DNA of 64,000 nucleotides from Yamagishiella unicocca (Eukaryota; Chlorophyta; Chlorophyceae; Chlamydomonadales; Volvocaceae), in NCBI GenBank assembly GCA_003116995.1, contig BDSL01000003.1, forward strand, positions 682,001-746,000, written 5' to 3'. The position numbers were made by a program, and so were the translations under genes. This document shows, piece by piece, positions 14,201 through 25,119 of this stretch. Numbering within the stretch: the stretch's first letter is position 1; each line of letters opens with the position of its first letter. A model generated the notes under the pieces. It ran no database searches and was not told the DNA's origin. It was given only the letters and a program-made list of their open reading frames with translations.

Positions 14201-17200
14201 CGTATGGGTTTCCCCTCAATCCCCCCAAGCCCCCCCGCACCTGCAGGTCCGCCCTGCTGGTCGCCAGCGAGTCCTGCAGTGAGGCCATCTGCGCCCGCAG
14301 CACCGCAGCCTGGCGGACCGCGCCGTCGCGCTCCTCGCGCAGCTTGTTGCGCTCCGAAGACAGCAGGTCCAGCTGGGCGGCCGCGAGGGCCTTATCGCGA
14401 CCCAGGTAGTCCATCAGCGTCTGAGGGAGGGGGGAGCAGCAGCCGTGGCCGTAGGCGTGAGCGCGAGGGTGCGAGCGCGAGGGTGGGTTGGACGGTAAAG
14501 CGGTGAAATGGCAAGGGAGACGAAAGGGTGCCACTCAAGGGAGGGAAGGGTTCGAACACGGGGGGCGAGGTGCCGGCGGAAGCACGAGAGCTGATGCCGG
14601 GAGCCGCATGACGGCGCAAAAGGGCAACCCTTCGCACCAGCAAATCCCCTGCCCTGTTGGCCCCCGCGCCGCACCCCTCCCTCCCCGCCCGGCCCCCGCA
14701 CCTTGTACTGCTCCTGCGACATGCCCACCAGCTCGTGATGTGTGCCTGACAGCACCCCGCGCACGGATGCCAGCAGCTGCTCGTTGGCGGCGTTGCGATC
14801 CGCCACCCGGGCCTCCGAGGCCGCAAGCTCCGAAGCCAGCGACTCCTTCTCCAGCGCCGCAGCAGCCAGCCGCTCGTCCACGCCGTTTTGCGCAGCCACC
14901 AGCTCGTTCTGGTGGCGGGGTGGAGGGGAGACGAAAGGGGGAGGCAGACGGCAGGGGACGGCGGCGAGGGGAGCGTTAGGAGAGCAGGAGGGCCAAGGGC
15001 GGGGAAAGGAAATCCATGAAAATACAGATGAAAAATACACAAACGGGAGGGATTGTATAAATGGAACGTGCGCCCTGTCGGAATGGGTGGACCTGGCCTC
15101 GATTGATTTGGCGTCACCACATGGATAAAAGAAATGTAAAAGTAAAACATAGCGGGGTACGTTTTACATTTTTTTATCCATGTGGTGGCCACGTAGCGGG
15201 GTTCGTGGCCAAGAAGCCAAACAGTCGTGCGTGTGTCCCCATCATGCACCCACCTGCAGCCGGTTAACCGCCGCCTGCGTCTCCTCCAGCCTCGTCTCCG
15301 CCGCCTGCAGCGCTGTGACGTCACGGGCGTGGGAGGCAACGGCCTCCTCGTACCGGCTGCGGTACTCGCGCACGGCAGCCTGTCGTACGACCGGCGCGTG
15401 TGTGGTGCGTGTCGGGGGGGGGGAGGGGGACGGCAGCGGGGGTGATGAGTGGGTGAGTGGGTGGGTGGGTGGGTGGGTGGTTTACCTTCACCTTCCATTG
15501 CCGACCACCCGGTTTCCTGTCATCCCCTCCTGTCGTCCCCACCTGGAGGCGCGCGATGTCCTCGTCGGCGCGGGTGCGCTGGCTGGCCCTGTCCCTCAGC
15601 TCTCGGTCCAGTCGCGCCACCTCGCTCCCCAGGCGGGCGGCCTCCGCGGAGGAGGCCGCCTGCAGCGCCTGGTGCTCCGCGCGGAGCGCCTCCAGGGCGG
15701 CGCGGGTCTCGGCCAGGGCGGACTCGGCGGCAGCCAGGGCGGCCTGAGCGGCGGCGGCGGAGTGATGGGGTTTGATAAGCGAATCCGCGAATCCACGGCC
15801 GACAAACCGAGGGCGGTGAAGGTGATGGTCCAGCGGAGCGGCGCGGCAAGGAGAAGGAGCGGGGGGAAGGGGGTGTGTTTAACGGCCGCGCGACAGACCC
15901 CCTGCCGCCACCACCATGTGCATCCCATCCCCAGTGCCTGATGGAAAGTCCGCACGCGGGCCCCCACATGGGCGGCCCCCTCTTGCTCGGCCCCAGCCTT
16001 CGCCCGACCCCGACCCCGACCCCTACCCCTACCCCAACCCCGACCCCGACCCCAGCCCCGCACCTGAGCCTCTCCTCGCGCCGCCTCCGCCGCCTCCACC
16101 TGCGCCGCCGCAGCCGCCTGTGTGGCGGTGTAGCTGTCTCGCAGCGCCTCATAGTTGCCCTGCAGCGCCGCCAGGGCGCCGCGGAGGGTCTCCAGAGCGG
16201 AGCTGCGGGCCTCCAGCTGCTCGCTGGTGCTGGCCAGCTCGGCCTGGGGGGGATTGCGAGGAGGAAGACCCGTGGATGCGAGGAAAAACCGTTTAGGACA
16301 GACGTTTTGAGATGCATGCTGGAGGACTGGGTACGCGAAAAGGACCGGGAGGGGAGGAGGGAGAGCGGAGAGGGCGAGGAGCGCGGCGGGTCAGATACCT
16401 ATGTGAGCCTTTCAGGGTCTTAGGGTTTTAGGATCATCACACCGTCAAAGGCACGTTGCCGTACAGTACGGCTCCCATCGTGACGTGGCCGGCATGGAGG
16501 AGGTGGTGCTTGTCGTGGGCGGCCGCAAGGAGCCCCCCAGGGAGGGGTGCGTGTGTGTGGCGACGAAACGCGTTTACACGACGGGGGAGAGGGGAGGCGG
16601 AAGGGCGAGGACTTTCCGCACCGCACCCCACCCCACCGCACCCCGGGTCCCTCCCACCTGCGCCTCCCGCAGCTGCCCTTCCACGTCGCGCAGCTTCTGC
16701 CCCTCCACCAGGTCCGCCGCCGCGCCGCTGCCGCCCCGCGCCGCCGCCAGCTGCGCCTGCAGCTCGGTCGCCTGCCCCTGCAGCTCCGCCACCCGCGCCT
16801 GCAGCTCCGCCACCCGGGTCCGTGACTCGGCCAGGGAGCGCTCCGCCTCGTCGCGGGCTCGCCGCATGTCGTTGGCCTCCTCGCGGACCTCCCGGAGCTG
16901 TGGGGGGGGCAGCGAGGGGGAGGAGCAGCGAGGGGGGAGCAGCGAGGGGGGGGGCAGTGAAGGGGGGAGCAGTGAGGGGGGGCAGTGAAGCGGGGGGGGG
17001 GCAGTGACGAAGACCCGTGGATGCGAGGAAAACCGTTTAGAAAATAGGTTTCGAGATGCATGCTGGAGAACTGCGGTGAGGAAAAGACTGAGGTCGTGTG
17101 TCGACCTTCGGCGGCTAAGCGAATTCGGCGGTGGCGGCTAGACTAACGAAAGCGAGGACCCCGCGGGACGCAAGGAAACGGGGCAGTGAGGGGGGAGGAG

Positions 17201-20200
17201 CGAGGGGGGAGGAGCGACGTGTGCCGGTGATTCCCAGCATTTCGTGGCTGAAGGACGGGTTCAAGGCCTACATCACGACTGCTGAAGGCGCATCGGTCCG
17301 GAACGGCTTCGCCGACTTACGTTGGGTGCAGTCACCGGGCAGATGCGGGGTGGCGCACACCACCAATGCGCCACCCATCGTCACCTGCCGCCACCCACCA
17401 CCCGCTCTGCTGCCCTCCGCTCTCCCCTCCCGCTCGCGGATTCTCTTAACAAACCCCCCCGCCCTGCTGCCCCCCCACCTGCGCGGTGGCCGCCTCCACC
17501 GAGTGGTGGAACAGCGTCTGCTGCCGCTCGTGGTCCTCACGCAGCCGGGTCAGTTCCGACTCCAGGGAGGACACGCGCCGCTCCATCTCGCGCTCGCGCA
17601 TCGCGGCGGTGGCCTCGCTGCGGGGGGGGGAGGGTCGAGGGGGGGTGCGGGGGGGGGGGTTATAAGAGGACCCGGGGGGGGGTTGCGGGGGTTGCGAAGG
17701 GGGGGGAAGAAGACCCATTTACACGACATAGGAAACGGAGGGCGGAAACCATCCGGCGAATCGATTTTCGGACACGAGGTTGAGTGCGCATGCCTGAAAG
17801 CGGCGCGTGTGTGTGTGTGTCTGTGTGTGTGTGTCGAGAGGAACCCCGGGGGGGGGCAGGGGGTGCGAGGGCGCGAGGGTGCAGGAGCGGGTAAAGGATG
17901 AACGGTGTCAGGCATCGGAGCCCTGGCGTGGGTCAGGAAGAGAAGGGAAGGCAAGGGAAGGGAGGTGGCGTTGGAAGGACGCCGGCAAGAGGCGCCAGTC
18001 GGGCGCCCCACGCAGCCTCATGTTGCCCACCTGGAGGCTCGCAGCTGCTCCGCCACCTTGGCGTCCGCCATGGCCCGGTTGCGCTCCGACTCCGCCAGCG
18101 CCAGTGCCGACCTGGCCTCCTCAAGCGCGGCGGTCTGAGCACCCAGGCGGGCCTCCACCACCACCATGTGCTCGGTGCGGGAGCGGATCTGCGCCGGGCG
18201 AGGGAAGGGAGGGGGAGGCGGGGCAGAGGAGAGGGCGGGGCGGGGGAGAGGGCGGGGCAGGGGAGAGGGCGGGGCGGGGGTGAAGGAAACTGGTGGATCG
18301 ACACGGGAGGAAAACAAGGGAAAGGCGGGGGGAGGGGCAGACTGGCGGATGCACGTCGCACGCGCTGACAGCCAACTACCCTGGAGGGAGAGGGAGGAGA
18401 AGCGACCGTAACGATAACGACACCCGACCGGGAACACTGCAGCCTCGGCTCCAGACCCTCCCAATCACCCACGCCCGCCCCCACCTGCGCCTGCATCTCG
18501 TCCGCTGAGCGCTGCGCGACATCGGCCTTGTGCTGCGCCGCCGAGTGCAGCGCCGCCAGCTGCGCCTTCTCCGCCGCCAGCGCGTTGCGCATCGCCATCT
18601 CGCTCTCCCGCAACGCCTCCAGCGTGGCGCAGCGCTGCCGCCAGTCGTCGGAGCGGCCGGCGTTGCGGGCGGACTCGGAGGTGGCGGCGGCGAGCTTGTC
18701 GCGCAGCTCCGTCACCTGGGGCCGCAGGCAGGCAGCGCGGGCAGGCAGGCAGGCGGGCGAGGAAGCCGGGTAGGCAGGCAGGCGGGCGAGGAAGCCGGGT
18801 AGGCAGGCCGCGCGGGCAGGCAGGCAGAGCGGGCGGGCAGGGCGGGGGAGACGGGTAGGCAGGCAGGCAGGGCGGGCGAGGGAGCCGGGTAGGCGTCAGG
18901 GAGGGTTGAGGGGGTTTACGAGTTGGCTACAACGGTACCCGCGTTCTTCGCTAACTACTTCCCCTGTGAGAGCTAGGACGGCCTCATCACCTTGAAAATA
19001 CCTGCTACCGTTTTAGGGTTTAGGCGAACGTGCGAGTCGTTCTCGTCATCAGTTCACAGGGGGTTTCTTTCTCCCGACCCCGCCACTCGCGCCTCCCTCC
19101 GTCCCACCGCCACCCACCTGAGCCTGCATGGCATCTCCCATCGCCTTGGCCTCTAGGCGCGTCTGAGACAACTCCTCCCGAGCCTGAGCCAACGCCGCAG
19201 CAATGCCGTCCTCGGCGCCGCCGCCGGGCACCGTCGCCGGTGGCGCCGGAGTGCCCCCAGGTGACGGTGGCGTGGCGCCGCCGCCGCCGGCGGAGCCCCC
19301 ACGGGCAGCTGCCGCCGCCGCCGCCTGCGCCGCGGCCGCTGCGGCCTCAGCTTCGGCGATGCGAGCCATGAGTTCGTTGATCCGGGTGGTTGAGCGGTTG
19401 GCGGCCTCGCTGAGCTCCATGACGAGGCCATTGAGGTCGGCGACCTCGGCCCTGGTGGCGACACGACGGAACGGGAAAGCCGTACATGACGTGATGTGAC
19501 GTGGATGCTGGAGGCGTATCCACTGTGTATGTCACCCGCGGGAAGGCACGCCGGCCACCCGCCCGGCCCCCCTCGACGAGGGGCCCCACACTTCCAACAT
19601 GCCGCGAACGTTTCCATCGGTGGCCCCTCCCTGCGGCACCATCGCCTCCAACACTAAACCCGCCACCCCCCACCGCCGCCACCACCATCACCTTCTGGGC
19701 CAACACGCTCAACCTGCCCGGTCCCCGCTCCGGTCCGCTCCTCCCTTCCCCTCCCTCACTTGTATCCCCCCTCCCTCCCTTCCCCTCCCTCACTTGTATC
19801 GCTCCTCCCTCGCCGCGAACTGCTGCGAGACGTCCTCCGCGACCTCCGCCCGGCTGCGCTCGCTCTCGCCGCCCAGCTGCCGCACCAGCGCCAGCAGCCG
19901 CCTGCGCAGTGGATGTCACATGTCCGACCAGGGACGGTGCGAAAGGACCGCAGAGGGGTGAGAAAGGACCAAGGCGAGGGGGGGGGCACCGGGAGTCAAC
20001 CTCGGCCGCCGCCGTGGCAAACAGGCAGATCGGCACGTGGGGAGGCAGGGCGGCTGCGGAACGGCGGCAGCACCAACGGCGGCTGTGCGGTACAGGGTGA
20101 TCACCTCCCCAGGCGCCCTCCTGTACTCCTCGGTACCCTCGTCAGCTCCCTGCTTTCTGCCCTGGGTTGCTCGTGTGTACGACGCCTGTGTACGACTCGC

Positions 20201-23200
20201 CTGTTCTGCTCCACGAGCTCGTCCAAGGAGCGGAAGGTGACGAGGCGCGAGCTGATGACGTCGCGGGCGTTGAGCAGCTGGTCGGCCGTCAAGCCGCCGT
20301 CGGCGGCTGCGGCGGCGGCGCTCCCGCTGCCCCCGCTGCTGCTGCGTGCGATAGGGTTCCCTCGCAGCCGCTGCACCTCCTCCACCAGGGCCTTCACCTG
20401 CGGAGGCGATCAGGCGGGAGGACGTGGACGGGCGGTGAGGGAGGGGGAGGGGAGGGAGCGGGGGCGGTGAGGGAGGGGGCGCCCGCTCGCGCCCGCTCGC
20501 ACCTTGTCAGTCAGCAGCAAGGCGCCCCAACCCCGGCCTGACCCGGCCCCACCTGCTGGTTCAGGTCCCGTATGGTCTGCTCCTGCGCCAGTCGCTCCGA
20601 CTCCTTGCGCGCCAGGCTGCTCTGAGACAGCTCCAGAGACGACTTGAGTCGCCGGTTGCTGCCCTCAAGCTCGGCCGCGGTGGCCTATCGGTGACGGGGG
20701 TGTAAGGGGAGCACCGTGTACGAGCAATGAAACCGTTCGTCGGCACCGGGGGGTTGCATACAAACCACCCGGCACCGAGGGGGGAGGTCAGGCGAGGACG
20801 GCACACGGTATGGGTGGGGCCCAGGGTTCATAGACTCCGCGTGAGTATGCCAAGCCCACCGGCAGCCGTGTTGCTTTGCAGGCCAGGTCTGTCGGACCAC
20901 TCGGTAAGTCCGTCGCCCCGCTCAGGCCCCTCACCGGCAGCAGCCGCAGCATGGCGCGTAGGGCACACCCCGCCCGCCCCGGTCCAGACAACAACATGCG
21001 CCCACATCCTCGCTGTCCGCCGACCATGCGCCCACTATCTTGTCGTTTTTCGTGTCACCGGTTTCACACACCCCCCCCACACACACGCACAAACCCTTAT
21101 CCCATGTCATGTAATGATGTGAACGGGCTTCCTTGCCAACCCGCCACCCGCCACCCGCCACCCGGCACCCACCATCGTCAGGTCGACCGCCTCCCGCATC
21201 TTGTCCGCCTTCTGCTGCTGCCGCTCGCTGAAGGCCATCTTGGCCTCCAGGTCCGCGGCGATCTGCTCCATGTACGACCCCATCCGCCGTACCTCCGCGC
21301 GCTCGCGGTGCCAGGCGTCTTGCTGCGGGGGGGGGGGGGCAGGGGGGGAGCAAAAGATAACCCGCGAATCCACTGGGAGGGGGTAGAGCGATGAGGTGAG
21401 GATGGTGGAGATGTGGCATAGCGGGTTCAGGCCACCGGGGCCTAGGGCATCCCCACTCTCAGCTCCGCCTCCCTAACACCTCTCAATCGCAGCGCCGCAG
21501 CCCCCCCTCCCTCCCCCCTCCCTCCCCCCTCCCTCCCCCCTCCCTCCCCCCTCCCTCCCCCCTCCCTCCCCCCTCCCTCCCCCCTCCCTGCCCCCTCCCT
21601 ACCCCCTCCCTACCCCCTCACCATATCCTGGTACATGGCCCAGACCTCCATCACGCTCTTGCCCTGGAAGACCTCCCCTGCTGCGCCTGGGGTGGTTGAG
21701 ACCCCCACCATGGCCCCAACCACCAACGGTCTGCCGGGCGTGACCGGATCCGAGCCGCCGCCGCCGCGGCCGCCGCCGCCGAGCACGGCGCCAGCGCTCA
21801 TGCTGGCGGCCGCCGCCAGAGCCTCCGGCGAGCCGGGCGGCAACGCATTAGTAAGCACGGTGACGTCACCCGAGGACATGGCCGCTGCGATGACGCCCTG
21901 GAGGTGCTGCAGCTGGGCCCGATGGCGGCTGGCGGCCTGCTCCGAAGCCGCCTGGAGCTCGTCCAGCTTGCCTGCGGCCTCGTCGGACAGGCCCTGCAGC
22001 ACCTAGGGTGGGGGGAAATGGCGGCAGCTGGGGGGCGGGACGCAGCAGCAGCAAGTGCTCTGGGCTATGTGGGGGGGAGGTGGTGGGAGGTGGAGGTGGC
22101 GGGAGGCATGGGTCGTGGCTTCTGGCCCCGCCACTCTCCCAAGTGGTGGGACAAGGAGCCATCCTAATGCACCCCTTGCCATCTGGGTCGTGCAGCGGCG
22201 CGTGCTTCGCCCAATCAGCACCGCCGAGCCCAGTTGCAGCATGTTTGAGCGCGGTTGCGTCCGGCCTGGACCTGCCCGCTGCCACTCCCACCGCCCCATA
22301 CCACCCGCCTAGAGCTGCCGTCCCTTCCCGTCTTGCGATCCAGCTCCCTCTCGGCAGCCAGCCCCGCCGCCATTGCCGCCCCACCGTTCCTCCTCACTGC
22401 CGGCGCTATCTGATTCAAATGGACAGCCACCTTGATCGCGATACAGTGTTTCCAAATACTCAGATTTCTTGGTCGCGATACAGTGTCTCCAATTACTCAG
22501 ACTTTTCGTCTATATATTTCTTCATCATGTCTCCCTACCTTAAGTGCCATACTCCTGCAGCCGCCCCATCCCCCCCAACTGCAGCCGCCCCATCCGCCCC
22601 ACCTGCAGCTGCCCCTGCACGTCCAGGAGCTGCGCCCGCAGCGCCGCTGTCTCCGTCTCCGCCGCCTCCCGCGCCGCCAGGTGCTGCGCCGCCAGGTGCT
22701 GGTACTCGGACGCCTGCGAGGGTACCGCGGAGGAAACGGCCTCTGTCACGTCACGTGGCGGCCAGTGCCAACCGACAACCTCCATCGCGTCACGTGGCCG
22801 CCAGTGCCAACCAACTGAGGCAGCACACAACCGTCCCCTCCCTACCAGCACCAGCACCATGGATGGTTCCCAACTGGGGATGTCCCATATTCAGCAAGGC
22901 AGCAGCCGGGGGCCAGGAGTCACTGCAGGGACTACTGCGTGTCTGTCCTCCTGTCCTGATTGATACGAGCCACAGGGCGCCCCGGCAGCTGCTGGAGCTC
23001 TCCTGGCTCTGCTTAGCGGCCCACACACACGCACTTGCCACACCGCCCCCTCCCGACCCGACCCGACCTGGCGGCGCCAGTGCTCCTCGATGTCGATCTT
23101 GGACTGCTCCAGGTCATGAGCTTGCCTGCGGCCCAGCAGCAGGCAGTCAGACAGTCGGGCAGCAGGCAGTCAGGCAGTCGGGGCTGTGCGGCCTGGGGGA

Positions 23201-25119
23201 GGCACCCATGGAAACACACGTCCCCACCGCCCGCCCCCTTCGAGAAGACCAACACATTCGGATCCGGGCGCCGGAGGGCGTCCCGCACTCCGCCTCGCCC
23301 TCGGTCCCATCACTTCCTCCCTCCCTTGAGCCCCCACATCCCCAGTTGCTTCCTAGGGGCTTCACGCGGTCGTCGACCCACCATCACTGACCCCGAGTAC
23401 GGTCACGTGCCGCCTGGAAAGACCACGCTTCTCCGTCACTAAGAGTTCGTTCCCTCCCCAGCTGGGTCGCCCTCGGCTTGTGAGCCCCCGGACAGCCCTT
23501 CACCCTTCCCGCAGGCGCCAAGGCTAGCCCACCCCGGGGCTCCAAACGTCTCCTATCGTTCTACGTTCAGTGCTGACCCATGGGTCTCCTCCCATAACCC
23601 CCCGGGGATCCTCCTCAACCCTCGCTCCCTCTCAACCCCCTCCCCCGGCGCCTCATCCCGTCCCCCGCACCCACTTGCGCGCTTCCCGCAGAAAGCCCTC
23701 CAGCTCCCGCAGCTGTGCCTCCAGCTGCTTTCGGGCGCCCTCCGAAACCTGGTTGCTGTACTCCAGCTCCGAGACCTTCTGCCGGAGCGCCAACTGCTCG
23801 GCGGAGGAGCGCCTGCGGTGCGCCATGGTTGCGGTGTATGTCGGCGGCGCAGCAGGCAGGGTCGGGGTCGCGCCACCACATCAACCAACGTGTCGAGGTT
23901 GGGAAGTGTTGCCCTGGCGTTAGGAGACTCGCTAAGGAGCTCCCCCGGCATAGCGTGGCAGCAGCCGCTCCCAAACCTCGTTCGCCAGCTGCTAGTGTCC
24001 CCCACCTCTTATCCTCCAGCAACATATTGCTTTTGGCGTCCAGGTCCTCCTCAAAGAGCTTTAGTTTGCTTTCCCAGTATTTGCGCTCCTGGGTGGGGCG
24101 CGTCCAGGGGAGCGATGGCACGAAGAGCTCACGGGGGGTTGAGGGATGTGAGGGGAAACAATGTGCTCTACAGTTGCGTGTCATGACGCCGATGCACCTT
24201 CTGATGACACCAGCACGGCCTCTCCCTCCACACACCTGCCCTCATTGCAACTGCTCCAGGCTGGGCAGCCAAACGCAGCCCGCCCCACCTGCCCCGCTTG
24301 GTGCTGCACCTCCCCACCACCACCACACACACACAAACACACACACACACGCGCACGCAGATTGGGGCACCGCACGCCTCCTACCTGGTCGTATTGCGTC
24401 TGCAGCAGCTCCAGCTGCAGCCTGCTGTCGCTGCCGCTAAGTGACGTCTGCAGCGTCCGCACCAGGTCCGTGAGCTCGCCCTTCTGCTTACTAAGGGCGG
24501 CGACCTCTTCGTCCTTGGCCGCCAGGACAGTCCGCAGGCTGTCCAGCGACTGGGTGGCATTGCTGCGCTGCTCGGAAGCAGCGCTGAGCGCGCCCTGCAG
24601 CTCCTCAACGGCGCGCTGCTTACCCCGGAGCTCCTGAGTTAAGCGCGCCAGCTCCTCCTGCACCTGCATGCGACAGCAGCAAGGATCCCATAGGGACCCA
24701 AAGACACCGGTTTTCAGCCAAGTCCCCTTCGTGAAATGCAATCGTCGCCCTTTGCCGCACCTGAGACCGCTGCTGTAAATCAGCTTCCAATTTCACAACT
24801 CGGTCGTGCAGCTGGCTCCGTTCCGTGCCCCAACGCTCCTCGTCTTGTTGGTAGCGCTACAAGCATAGGGAAATGCAATGTCAAATTGGGCAGGTTGTTT
24901 CCCCACAGTGACAACGCGGAAATCGCCCCGGATTACCTGGACGGCGAGAGAGTATGACATTTCGTTGGCCTCCATCTGCACATGCAGAACGGCAGCAGTT
25001 AATGTTGGCCTCTCGACAGGCCCAGAAGGATCGGTCTGCCGACGCATTACCCGCACCTGCGCATTCGCGGCTTGGAGTGTTTGCTCCAGTTCCACAACGC
25101 GACGCTCCATGTCGGCCAT
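5228..25119 (-). CDS. TPR: TPR/Mlp/NUA-like nuclear pore basket coiled-coil protein, about 35 exons
   Basis: Short exons from 25119 (MADMERRVVELEQ) to a stop at 5228 keep one heptad-rich coiled-coil theme. Diagnostic pieces: exon at 21624-22004 ending SVMEVWAMYQDM and the next (21176-21323), matching the TPR/NUA segment before the central conserved block; exon 20210-20400 with DVISSRLVTFRSLDELVEQN, continued in 19796-19906 as RLLALVRQLGGESERS, the hallmark of TPR and plant NUA; exon 14243-14423 with LMDYLGRDKALAAAQLDL; exon 12729-12895 with YGKVTLEEHNSVRAEL. After about 11.0 kb the coiled coil gives way to Ala/Pro-rich (8977-10482), Glu/Ala-rich acidic (7968-8766) and Gln/Ala/Gly tails ending RGRGRGRGPPS, like the disordered C-terminus of TPR. 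It would act as a filament of the nuclear basket in mRNA export and spindle-checkpoint docking. Individual exon edges, and whether an exon lies upstream of 25119, are uncertain. Confidence 0.85.
10537..10577 (+). repeat. Intron repeat, AAAACCCGTG type
   Basis: A G-rich stretch with GCAAGGAAAACCCGTGTACG followed by a second GAAAACCCGTGG. It lies in a TPR intron between the exons at 10.48 and 10.9 kb and resembles the other intron repeats listed here. Confidence 0.6.
11491..11545 (+). repeat. Intron repeat family A, copy 1
   Basis: Core CCCGTGGATGCCAG, then AAAACCGTTTAGGACAGACG and TTTTGAGATG, inside a TPR intron. On the gene strand it is read in reverse complement. Confidence 0.75.
11880..11929 (+). 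repeat. Intron repeat family A, copy 2
   Basis: GGTTCGAGGGAGACCCGTGG, then CGCCCGAAAAACACCGTTTA and AAACAG, directly next to the TPR exon at 11798-11872. Confidence 0.75.
13208..13263 (-). repeat. Intron repeat family B, diverged copy
   Basis: On the plus strand it reads GTCCGACGACCATGCGCCAA, then CTATCCCGTC and ACACGGTTTTTA. It matches the reverse complement of the longer family-B copy at 36.1 kb, with several changes. Confidence 0.55.
13891..13940 (+). repeat. Intron repeat family A, copy 3
   Basis: GAGGAAGACCCGTGGATGCA, then AGGACAAACCGTTTAGAACA and GACGTTTTGG. It lies next to the acceptor side of the TPR exon at 13773-13852. Confidence 0.8.
15115..15189. repeat. AT-rich inverted repeat in a TPR intron
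   Basis: The left arm (from CACCACATGGATAAAAG, through AAATGTAAAA) is mirrored by the right arm (TTTTACATTTTTTTATCC, then ATGTGGTGG) with one internal difference and a loop of about 17 bases. It sits in a conspicuously AT-rich island of an otherwise GC-rich intron, suggesting a small inserted palindromic element (MITE-like). No coding capacity. Confidence 0.75.
16003..16057. repeat. Hexanucleotide (CCCCGA/CCCCTA)n array
   Basis: About nine six-base units, mostly CCCGAC with a few CCCTAC and one CCCAAC, just 3' (gene sense) of a TPR exon. It resembles a telomere-type repeat in pattern but not in unit: Chlamydomonas telomeres are TTTTAGGG. Confidence 0.85.
16255..16330 (+). repeat. Intron repeat family A, copy 4 (long form)
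   Basis: GAGGAGGAAGACCCGTGGAT, GCGAGGAAAAACCGTTTAGG, ACAGACGTTTTGAGATGCAT and GCTGGAGGACTGG. It has the extended ATGCATGCTGGAG tail shared with the copies near 17.0, 36.05 and 37.2 kb. Confidence 0.85.
17007..17070 (+). repeat. Intron repeat family A, copy 5 (long form)
   Basis: GACGAAGACCCGTGGATGCG, AGGAAAACCGTTTAGAAAAT and AGGTTTCGAGATGCATGCTG, in the TPR intron upstream (gene sense) of the exon at 16.66-16.90 kb. Confidence 0.85.
18722..18893. repeat. GGCAGGCAGGCGGGCGAG minisatellite
   Basis: Imperfect tandem array of GGCAGGCAGGC/GGGCGAGGAAGCCGGGTA units of about 35-40 bp in the TPR intron upstream of the exon at 18.49-18.72 kb. Non-coding in all gene models. Confidence 0.8.
20995..21067 (-). 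repeat. Intron repeat family B, copy 1 (reverse)
   Basis: The reverse complement begins GTGAAACCGGTGACACGAAA and runs through GGATAGTGGGC-type sequence, GCATGGTCGGCGGACAGCGA and GGATGTGGGCGCATG. It is almost identical over about 70 bp to the copy at 36097-36169, but lies in a TPR intron. Confidence 0.9.
21501..21619. repeat. Period-11 pyrimidine tract (CTCCCTCCCCC)n
   Basis: About ten copies of an 11-bp C/T unit in a TPR intron, directly next to the donor of the exon at 21624-22004. The complementary (sense) strand is a run of G tracts able to form G-quadruplexes. Confidence 0.9.

Noticed and set aside
16003..16057. Interstitial telomere
   Set aside because: The unit is CCCCGA/CCCCTA, not the CCCTAAAA expected for Chlamydomonas, so it is treated as a simple repeat.
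22008..23390. 460-codon plus-strand frame
   Set aside because: It runs across several TPR introns and exons in antisense and shows no domain; composition is that of low-complexity GC-rich DNA.
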